From an uncultured Saprospiraceae bacterium (GTDB taxonomy: Bacteria > Bacteroidota > Bacteroidia > Chitinophagales > Saprospiraceae), in contig CALIQO010000595.1 of NCBI GenBank assembly GCA_938044055.1, forward strand, positions 1-7,741: a stretch of 7,741 nucleotides of DNA, in the 5' to 3' direction. The notes beneath the pieces were generated by a model that was not told the origin of the DNA, ran no database searches, and saw only the letters and a program-made list of their open reading frames with translations. Below, one piece after another: positions 1 to 5,442 of the stretch; position 1 is the first letter of the stretch; each line of letters starts with the position of its first letter. The position numbers and the translations under genes were made by a program.

Positions 1-2
1 AT

Positions 3-713
3 TTCCATGAAGATACGGCTAAGGTCTATTCCGATATAGGCATATTCACTATTGATAAAGACCTAACAAGTGAGGCTGCACGGGTTTTCTCTTATCTTGA
101 AACCAAGGTGAAACCAACAAGGAAGTTCGAACATCTAGGTGTGGGACAATTCAACCTTAAACCTCTGTTACTCAAGTTGATAGATGATGAAATACAAGCG
201 GCAGAAGAAGGTAAGAAAGCTAAAATAGTCCTTAAGATGAATTCTGTCCAGGACGAAGAAATGATCGAAGCCTTATATGTTGCTTCAGAAAAAGGTGTCG
301 AAATCCAACTCATAATCCGAGGCATATGTTGCCTTGTGCCTGGCGTTAAGGGTGTGAGTGGAAAGATTCAAGCCATATCCATAGTAGACAGATTTCTTGA
401 GCACGCTAGGGTGTTTATGTTTCATGCTGGTGGTAAGAAGAAAATTTACCTTTCTTCTGCAGACTGGATGGAAAGGAATCTCCACCGCAGAGTAGAAACC
501 ATGTTTCCCATCTATGATGAAAAGGTTAAAAAAATGCTTGAAGACATCCTTGCCATTCAGATTAACGACAACGTTAAATCAAGAAAAATCCACATCACAG
601 ATACCAATGATTATAACCGAAATACATCAGATCTTGCGGTAAGGTCTCAGATAGAAACTTACTACTATATAAAGCGGATTACCGATAGTATTCCCACTAA
701 CTTTATTGACTAA
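3..713 (+). CDS. ppk1: Polyphosphate kinase 1, C-terminal part (5' end outside window)
   Basis: PPK1 reversibly transfers the terminal phosphate of ATP to inorganic polyphosphate (EC 2.7.4.1). The frame is open from the window edge, so about 236 C-terminal residues of a protein usually near 690 are visible. By memory alignment to E. coli PPK1, the fragment starts inside the conserved GTGNY/F block (FHEDTAKVYSD) and runs through both C-terminal catalytic domains. Conserved blocks are RGICCL (Arg at fragment residue 106), SIVDRFLEHARVF (His at 134, matching the second catalytic His, E. coli His592), SSADWM (151-156) and LHRRVE (Arg at 163, matching the nucleotide-site Arg). The phosphorylated His lies upstream, outside the window. 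An internal GTG at 108 is not a start, because conserved sequence continues upstream of it. The stop lies 13 bases before the purB ATG, so the two genes are probably cotranscribed. Nothing in the visible part looks broken. Confidence 0.96.
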   Translation, partial: FHEDTAKVYSDIGIFTIDKDLTSEAARVFSYLETKVKPTRKFEHLGVGQFNLKPLLLKLIDDEIQAAEEGKKAKIVLKMNSVQDEEMIEALYVASEKGVEIQLIIRGICCLVPGVKGVSGKIQAISIVDRFLEHARVFMFHAGGKKKIYLSSADWMERNLHRRVETMFPIYDEKVKKMLEDILAIQINDNVKSRKIHITDTNDYNRNTSDLAVRSQIETYYYIKRITDSIPTNFID

Positions 714-726
714 TAATACAGATTCC

Positions 727-2061
727 ATGTTGCATGCAATTTCTCCTATAGATGGCAGGTATGCCTCAAAAACTACAGAATTACAATCTTACTTCTCTGA
801 GTATGCCCTTATTAAATACAGAGTAGAGGTTGAGATTAGGTATTTCCAAGGCTTGTGTAGGATTCCACTACCACAGTTACAGAATATTGATTCTGAAGTG
901 GTTGAGAAACTAGAAAAAATATATACAGACTTCAGTGAAGCAGATGCACAGGAGATTAAAAATATTGAACGGACTACCAATCACGATGTCAAGGCAGTTG
1001 AGTACTTTATCAAGGATAAATTAAAAAAAGTAGGTCTAGATGCTCATTTAGAATTCATTCACTTTGCCTTGACTTCTCAAGACATAAACAACACTGCCAC
1101 GCCTATGCTTATACGAGATGCAGTCCAGGATGTGCTTTCTCCGATGATAGATAAAGTGATGAAGCAGTTGATAGAGAAAGCAGCTTTATACAAGGGAGTT
1201 CCTATGCTTGCGCGAACCCATGGACAGCCAGCATCTCCGACAAGCTTAGGAAAGGAGATAGAGGTATTCATAGAAAGATTACAAGTCCAGATTAATACGG
1301 TTACTAATCTTAGATTGAAGGCTAAATTTGGAGGAGCGACAGGTAACTTCAATGCCCATAAGGTTTCTTATCCCGATATCGATTGGGTTGCTTTCGCAAA
1401 TGAGTTTGTAGAAAACCAGCTCAATCTAGATCGATCGCAAAAAACAACACAGATAGCACACTATGATAATCTAGCAGAACTGTTTCATAATCTAATGAGA
1501 ATCAACACAATACTTATTGACTTATGTAGAGATATCTGGACGTACATCTCTATGGATTACTTCGGACAAAAAGTTATCGCTGGTGAAGTCGGTTCTTCAG
1601 CGATGCCCCACAAGGTAAATCCCATAGATTTCGAAAATGCTGAAGGCAACTTAGGAATGGCTACTGCAATTTTGCAGCATCTAGGCAATAAACTTCCTAT
1701 ATCAAGATTACAGAGAGACCTGACCGACAGTACTGTTCTTAGAAATGTAGGCGTTCCATTTGGGCATATGTTAATTGCTCTTAAATCAATCATGAAAGGG
1801 CTAGATAAAATTGTGCTAAAGAAAGAAGTCCTAGTAGCAGATCTTGAAGATAACTGGGCTGTTGTTGCCGAAGCCATTCAGAACATATTGAGAAGAGAAT
1901 CATATCCAGAACCTTATGAAGCTCTTAAAAAGCTTACTAGAGGTAATTCTACTATTGACAAGAATAGCATTCATGCATTTATACATGAATTAGAAGTAGG
2001 CGATAGCATAAAGAAAGAGTTGCTTTCTATTACGCCTTTTAATTACATAGGGTACTCATAA
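727..2061 (+). CDS. purB: Adenylosuccinate lyase
   Basis: PurB removes fumarate from SAICAR and from adenylosuccinate, so it acts twice in AMP synthesis (EC 4.3.2.2). It is a cytosolic homotetramer of the fumarase/aspartase superfamily. The 444 residues align almost end to end with E. coli PurB. They start at the typical AISPIDGRY, followed by TTNHDVKAVEYF (84-95), TSQDINN (116-122), the general-acid His in ARTHGQP (His165) and the superfamily signature GSSAMPHKVNP (289-299). The catalytic Ser is one of Ser290/Ser291 on the mobile loop. QRDLTDSTVLRN follows. The C-terminus stops at NYIGYS, about ten residues short of E. coli, which loses only the tail. I chose the ATG at 727. A TTG at 706 is in frame but would overlap the ppk1 stop and add seven unconserved residues. 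No Shine-Dalgarno sequence is visible. The E. coli-like (long PurB) type is clear. The next gene follows after 10 bases. Confidence 0.96.
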   Translation: MLHAISPIDGRYASKTTELQSYFSEYALIKYRVEVEIRYFQGLCRIPLPQLQNIDSEVVEKLEKIYTDFSEADAQEIKNIERTTNHDVKAVEYFIKDKLKKVGLDAHLEFIHFALTSQDINNTATPMLIRDAVQDVLSPMIDKVMKQLIEKAALYKGVPMLARTHGQPASPTSLGKEIEVFIERLQVQINTVTNLRLKAKFGGATGNFNAHKVSYPDIDWVAFANEFVENQLNLDRSQKTTQIAHYDNLAELFHNLMRINTILIDLCRDIWTYISMDYFGQKVIAGEVGSSAMPHKVNPIDFENAEGNLGMATAILQHLGNKLPISRLQRDLTDSTVLRNVGVPFGHMLIALKSIMKGLDKIVLKKEVLVADLEDNWAVVAEAIQNILRRESYPEPYEALKKLTRGNSTIDKNSIHAFIHELEVGDSIKKELLSITPFNYIGYS

Positions 2062-2071
2062 ACCACAGAAG

Positions 2072-2506
2072 ATGAAGTATGTAATTGCAACAAAAGAAGA
2101 CATTCCTTCTTTATTCACCATGATCTTAGAATTTGCCAAATTCCAAAAAGAACCAGATGGTGTTGAAAACAATCCAGAGAGAATGGCAGAAGATTGGGAC
2201 ACTGTCACTTGGATAATGGCTTTAGATGAAAACAATAAACCATGTGGATATGCTTCGTTCTGCTACACCTACCACACATGGAAAGGAAAGTCTGCATTTC
2301 TTGATGACCTGTACATCAGAGAATCATACAGAGGTTGTGGTATAGGTAAAGGTATTCTCGATGAGGTGAAAGCCATATGCATTAATAAGGGTTGTATAGA
2401 ATTGAGATGGCTTGTTTCAGATTGGAACCACAACGCTCAGGACTTTTATAAAAATTATGGAGCTTCTATTACTTCTAAAGAATATAACTGTAGCCTACGA
2501 CTGTAA
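2072..2506 (+). CDS. GNAT acetyltransferase, spermidine/spermine N1-acetyltransferase-like
   Basis: This 144-residue protein is a single GNAT domain that transfers acetyl from acetyl-CoA to an amine. The acetyl-CoA loop is RGCGIG (87-92), preceded by strand LDDLYIRESY. The C-terminal half has WLVSDWN (113-119) and DFYKNYGA (124-131), where Tyr126 matches the general-acid Tyr of the family. The order YTYHTWKGK, FLDDLYI, RGCGIG, LVSDWN, FYKNYGA closely follows human SSAT1 (YFTYDPWIGK, LEDFFV, RGFGIG, LVAEWN, FYKRRGA), so the SSAT/thialysine acetyltransferase branch is the best match. Two differences stand out: Asp78 replaces the SSAT Glu proposed as general base, and the C-terminus is about 25 residues shorter. 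Substrate is therefore open; polyamines, thialysine or another small amine are possible. The gene starts 10 bases after purB and is probably cotranscribed with it. No terminator hairpin is visible downstream. Confidence 0.85.
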   Translation: MKYVIATKEDIPSLFTMILEFAKFQKEPDGVENNPERMAEDWDTVTWIMALDENNKPCGYASFCYTYHTWKGKSAFLDDLYIRESYRGCGIGKGILDEVKAICINKGCIELRWLVSDWNHNAQDFYKNYGASITSKEYNCSLRL

Positions 2507-2589
2507 GAATCATTTATTTATAGAAGAAGTAGCATCTATTCCTTTTCTTATTGTATCTTAAATATCTCAACTGAACGAATCAAGCAATT

Positions 2590-3036
2590 ATGATTAAGAA
2601 AATTCTAAACTTCCTAGGCTTCGCAGGCAAAACGGTAAAGAATACAATCGATAAATCTACAGATTTCATAGATGATGCCCTTGAAAGCGAGTACATTACA
2701 GGCACCATAGATAAAGCTAAAGAAGCCACAGGAGCCGTAGCTGAAAAAGCTGGAGAGTTGTATGAAAAAGGAAGGCAAAAAGCGGAAGATATTATCAACG
2801 AAGATACGCTTGAAAAACTTAAGAACAGTGCTGAGGAGCTAGGAAAGGATATATCTGAGACGGCATCAAGTATGGTAGATAAAGGAAAAGAAATTGCAGA
2901 TAAGGCCTTAGATAATGAAAAACTTAAATCTGCTTATGAGAAAGTAAAAGATATCGGAGAAGGGGTTGTAGATAAAGCTGAAGATTTAATGGACAAGGCA
3001 GAATCTGTTATAACGGGAGACTCCGAAGAAGAATAA
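2590..3036 (+). CDS. Small acidic helical protein of unknown function (LEA/YtxH-like composition)
   Basis: I do not recognise a specific family. The 148 residues are almost all predicted charged amphipathic helix, with about 37 Asp/Glu, 22 Lys and one Arg, and no Pro, Cys, Trp or His. Imperfect repeats of the form (T/M/V)(I/V)DKxx(D/E) occur at residues 19-31, 39-54, 95-107 and 126-138 (for example MVDKGKEIADKAL and VVDKAEDLMDKAE). This resembles the repeating pattern of group 3 LEA and YtxH-like stress proteins, but composition alone gives weak homology. The N-terminus (MIKKILNFLGFAGK) is mildly amphipathic, too short for a membrane span and without a signal peptidase site, so the protein is probably cytosolic. 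The ATG at 2590 is the first in frame and is preceded by an A-rich leader. The 83-base gap after the acetyltransferase shows no TAnnTTTG promoter element and no terminator, so readthrough from the upstream genes is possible. Its stop lies 4 bases from the convergent purM stop. Confidence 0.75.
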   Translation: MIKKILNFLGFAGKTVKNTIDKSTDFIDDALESEYITGTIDKAKEATGAVAEKAGELYEKGRQKAEDIINEDTLEKLKNSAEELGKDISETASSMVDKGKEIADKALDNEKLKSAYEKVKDIGEGVVDKAEDLMDKAESVITGDSEEE

Positions 3037-3040
3037 GGGA

Positions 3041-4222
3041 TTAAGATTCAGAATATTTATAATCCATGCCTTCGTGGGTTATTGTCAATTTAGGATTTTC
3101 AGATTTAGTTACTTGCCCTATAATCTGGGCATCAATATTAAAGGATCGTGCTATATCTATTATTGCATGTGCGGCTTGCTTATTATCCACATAACACTCC
3201 AGTCTATGCCCCATGTTAAACACTTCAAACATCTCTTTATACCCCACTCCACTTTCTTTTCTGATCATCTGAAACAATGGAGGCACAGGTAGTAAGTTGT
3301 TCTTACGGATATGCAATGGCTTATCTAGAAATTTCAATACTTTAGTCTGTGCGCCACCCGTGCAGTGAATTAAACCATGGATATTTCCTCTTGTTTCTTT
3401 TAAAATATCATTGATAACTGGCATATATGTTCTGGTAGGAGATAATACTAGTTTTCCAGCAGTAATCGATGAGCCTTCTATTTCTAATTTATCGGTAAGC
3501 TTCTTGCTTCCTATAAAAATTACTTCAGGCGGAGTATTGTGATCGTAGGAGTCAGGATACTTAGCCTTGTACACCTTATGGAATACATCGTGGCGAGCAG
3601 AGGTTAAACCATTGGACCCCATTCCACCATTGTATGATTCCTCATAAGTTGACTGACCATAAGAAGCTATACCTACTATGTAATCGCCTTCTTGTATATC
3701 TACATTGATAACAGAAGATTTTTTCATTCTAGAGAAAGCTGTATACCCTACATCTATCGTCCTTACAATATCTCCTACATCCGCAGTTTCTCCTCCAGCA
3801 GAAAAAATATCTATCCCATAATCTCGTAGCATGTCTAAGAACTTCTGGGTATACTGGATGATGGTCTTAATTACCTCACCTGGAATGAGGTTTTTATTTC
3901 TACCAATTGTAGATGATAGAACAATATCTGTGGTGCAACCTACACAAGCCATATCATCAAGATTCATCACAATGGAGTCTTGAACAATGCCTTCCCATAC
4001 AGATAAATCTCCTGTTTCTTTCCAATACATATACGCAAGACTGGTCTTGGTGCCAGCAGTATCGGCATGCATGATGTTGCAATAATCAGGATCCCCGGCA
4101 GCAACGTCAGGAAGAATTTTACAGAATGCATTGGGGTAAAGTCCCTTGTCGAGACCTTTTATCGCAGCATGTACATCTTGTTTTCCAGCAGAAACGCCTC
4201 TTTTATCGTATTGGTTGGCCAT
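3041..4222 (-). CDS. purM: Phosphoribosylformylglycinamidine cyclo-ligase (AIR synthetase), divergent long form
   Basis: PurM closes formylglycinamidine ribotide to aminoimidazole ribotide with ATP, the fifth step of purine synthesis (EC 6.3.3.1); it is a cytosolic dimer. The 393 residues carry the PurM order of motifs: HADTAGTKTSLAY (52-64, E. coli GTDGVGTKLRLA), MNLDDM (86-91), AGGETADVGD (142-151), GSNGLTSAR (202-210), LSPTRTYMPVI (260-270), IHCTGGAQTKVL (285-296) and FEVFNMGHRLECYVD (332-346). It is about 50 residues longer than E. coli PurM. An insertion before GSNG (STYEESYNGGM) and a longer Pro-rich central stretch account for part of this. The N-terminal glycine-rich loop GGLGGFGAL of E. 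coli is replaced by NAFCKILPDVAAGDP. I recall similar long PurM proteins in other Bacteroidota, so this looks lineage-typical rather than damaged. The start ATG at 4222 follows a candidate promoter. It is separated from rplS by an intrinsic terminator, so it is probably its own transcription unit. Confidence 0.92.
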   Translation of the reverse strand: MANQYDKRGVSAGKQDVHAAIKGLDKGLYPNAFCKILPDVAAGDPDYCNIMHADTAGTKTSLAYMYWKETGDLSVWEGIVQDSIVMNLDDMACVGCTTDIVLSSTIGRNKNLIPGEVIKTIIQYTQKFLDMLRDYGIDIFSAGGETADVGDIVRTIDVGYTAFSRMKKSSVINVDIQEGDYIVGIASYGQSTYEESYNGGMGSNGLTSARHDVFHKVYKAKYPDSYDHNTPPEVIFIGSKKLTDKLEIEGSSITAGKLVLSPTRTYMPVINDILKETRGNIHGLIHCTGGAQTKVLKFLDKPLHIRKNNLLPVPPLFQMIRKESGVGYKEMFEVFNMGHRLECYVDNKQAAHAIIDIARSFNIDAQIIGQVTKSENPKLTITHEGMDYKYSES

Positions 4223-4241
4223 AAGTTCTTCTGATAAGTCG

Positions 4242-4249
4242 CAAATGTA
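4242..4249 (-). promoter_or_regulatory. Candidate Bacteroidota -7 element for purM
   Basis: On the minus strand this reads TACATTTG, an exact fit to the Bacteroidota -7 consensus TAnnTTTG. It ends 19 bases before the purM ATG, so the leader would be short, about 15 bases. It lies just downstream of the rplS terminator, where a new promoter is needed. No TTG stands at the expected 19-21 base spacing; the nearest upstream TTGs are 10 and 30 bases away. The call therefore rests on one half of the consensus plus its position. Confidence 0.5.
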
Positions 4250-4280
4250 ACAACTTGGTCAAGCATAATAGAAAATATGC

Positions 4281-4314
4281 AAAAAAAAACCGCCACTCCT
4301 CAAGGAAGTGGCGG
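4281..4314 (-). terminator. Rho-independent terminator downstream of rplS
   Basis: On the minus strand an 8 bp GC-rich stem (CCGCCACT paired with AGTGGCGG, outer ends 4314 and 4290) continues through a one-base bulge into two more pairs and closes with a four-base loop. It is followed directly by nine T (the A run at 4281-4289 on the plus strand). The stem begins 24 bases after the rplS stop. The orientation of the T run shows that it terminates leftward transcription, separating rplS from purM. Confidence 0.93.
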
Positions 4315-4338
4315 TGATATATCTTGTTAAAAAAAGTA

Positions 4339-4698
4339 CTATGACTTCTTAACGAACTTCTTTTCTTTAATTTTAGCTTTCTTACCGACTAGTTCTCTTA
4401 AGTAATATAGTTTAGCTCTTCTTACTTTTCCATGCTTTAGAACCTCTATTTTTACAATGTTAGGAGATGACAGTGGAAATATTCTCTCTACTCCTATACC
4501 ACTAGACATCTTTCTTACTGTAAAGGTCTTAGTCGCTCCGTGACCTTTAATCTGAAGTACGTCTCCACGGAATATCTGAATTCTTTCTTTATCACCCTCG
4601 ACAATCTTATAACTAACTGCAATATTGTCTCCAGGTCTGAATGAAGGATGCTTAAGTTCTATCGAAACTTGATCTTCCACATATTTTATTAAATCCAT
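4339..4698 (-). CDS. rplS: 50S ribosomal protein L19
   Basis: L19 is a large-subunit protein at the 30S-50S interface. The 119 residues align over the full length with E. coli L19 (115). Family landmarks are HPSFRPGD (17-24), [16 protein letters not shown] (59-74), the P-SP block after it and [11 protein letters not shown] (93-103). The tail [11 protein letters not shown] is basic. The start MDLIK is the usual one for Bacteroidota L19. A well-formed promoter lies upstream and a strong terminator downstream, so the gene can be made as a single transcript. The 96-base gap to the upstream T9SS gene has no clear terminator, so some readthrough is possible. Its neighbours here are unusual: the common partners of rplS (trmD, rimM, rpsP) are absent from the window. 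An out-of-frame ATG lies 10 bases upstream of the start, within the predicted leader. Confidence 0.97.
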   Translation of the reverse strand: MDLIKYVEDQVSIELKHPSFRPGDNIAVSYKIVEGDKERIQIFRGDVLQIKGHGATKTFTVRKMSSGIGVERIFPLSSPNIVKIEVLKHGKVRRAKLYYLRELVGKKAKIKEKKFVKKS

Positions 4699-4731
4699 CG
4701 GATCGCATTTTAACTTTTCTCAAAAGAAGTG

Positions 4732-4761
4732 CAAAGATAACTGATTTTATTTATTATTCAA
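4732..4761 (-). promoter_or_regulatory. Bacteroidota sigma-70-type promoter of rplS
   Basis: On the minus strand TTG (4761-4759) is followed by exactly 19 bases and then TATCTTTG (4739-4732). This matches the Bacteroidota consensus of a TTG at about -33 and TAnnTTTG at about -7. The spacer is almost entirely A and T. Transcription should start near 4725, giving a leader of about 25-30 bases before the rplS ATG at 4698. The leader contains a small possible hairpin (CTTTT-GAG-AAAAG on the minus strand, 4714-4726), which is weak. Confidence 0.88.
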
Positions 4762-4794
4762 TAAGTATTCGTACAATTTATTTTGAACCTAATT

Positions 4795-5442
4795 TTACCT
4801 AATTAATGTAATGGTACCCTTTAGCTCTCTTTCTTGTCCTCTGGGATCTACATACAGTACTTTATAAGCATAAGCGCCTATAGGTGAACGCTCTCCATTG
4901 TTATCTTTCTGACCATTCCACCCTTCATAAGGGTCAAGTGTCTGAAAGATCATTTCACCCCATCGATTGTAGACTTGGAGGTTATAAGATTTTATACCTT
5001 CGAGATCACCTTTACCTAGAAACAGGTCATTTTTTGTATCATTATTAGGGGTAAAAGCATTGGGCATATGTAAGGTAACAATTGGTAATACATCGATTAC
5101 TTTAGCCATAGTGTCTGTACAAGAATTTTCGTTAACAACAACAAGTTCAACCAGGTATAATCCTGTATCAGGAAACTTAAACATAGGATTAGGAATAAAT
5201 GAAGCCCCTTCTCCAGAAAAATCCCATTGCCACCCTATAGCTCCAGTACTCTGATCTGTAAAGTTAACGGTAGGGTTAAATCTATCAGGCTGTTGTGGAT
5301 CACACGTGAATCCGGCTATCGGACTAGGCTCTATCCTAATCCAATCTCTAAAAGTTCTCCTGATATTACACCCTATGGGAGATGTAATATCGACCAAAAC
5401 ATCATAGCTGCCAGCTTCCGTATATACATGAGTAGGGCTTAT
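4795..5442 (-). repeat. Paralogous segment, copy 2 (pairs with 7094-7741)
   Basis: This 648-base stretch encodes the last 215 residues and stop of the complete T9SS protein. It corresponds codon for codon to 7094-7741 with no insertion or deletion. Protein identity is about half; the DNA has diverged too much for a recent exact duplication. The most alike parts are FPDTG, SCTDTM, AFTPNND, NRWGE and the terminal TLIR. Similarity probably continues beyond the right edge. Confidence 0.85.

Noticed and set aside
108..110. GTG at 108 as the start of a separate short gene
   Set aside because: The frame is open to the window edge and the upstream codons encode conserved PPK1 sequence (HEDTAKVYSD).
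706..726. TTG at 706 as the purB start, overlapping the ppk1 stop
   Set aside because: It adds only seven unconserved residues before MLHAISPIDGRY. The ATG at 727 puts the start where the family usually begins, and ATG starts dominate in this group.
2507..2589. Promoter or terminator in the gap before the small helical protein
   Set aside because: I looked on the plus strand for TAnnTTTG with a TTG at 19-23 bases and for a hairpin with a T run, and found neither.
2590..2640. Membrane anchor (YtxH-type) at the N-terminus of the helical protein
   Set aside because: The hydrophobic part of MIKKILNFLGFAGK is too short for a membrane span and is followed at once by charged residues.
4751..4764. 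Inverted repeat TTATT-ATTC-AATAA as a terminator of the T9SS gene
   Set aside because: The stem is five A/T pairs only, has no T run in the right place, and overlaps the rplS promoter -33 region, so it is probably a by-product of AT richness.
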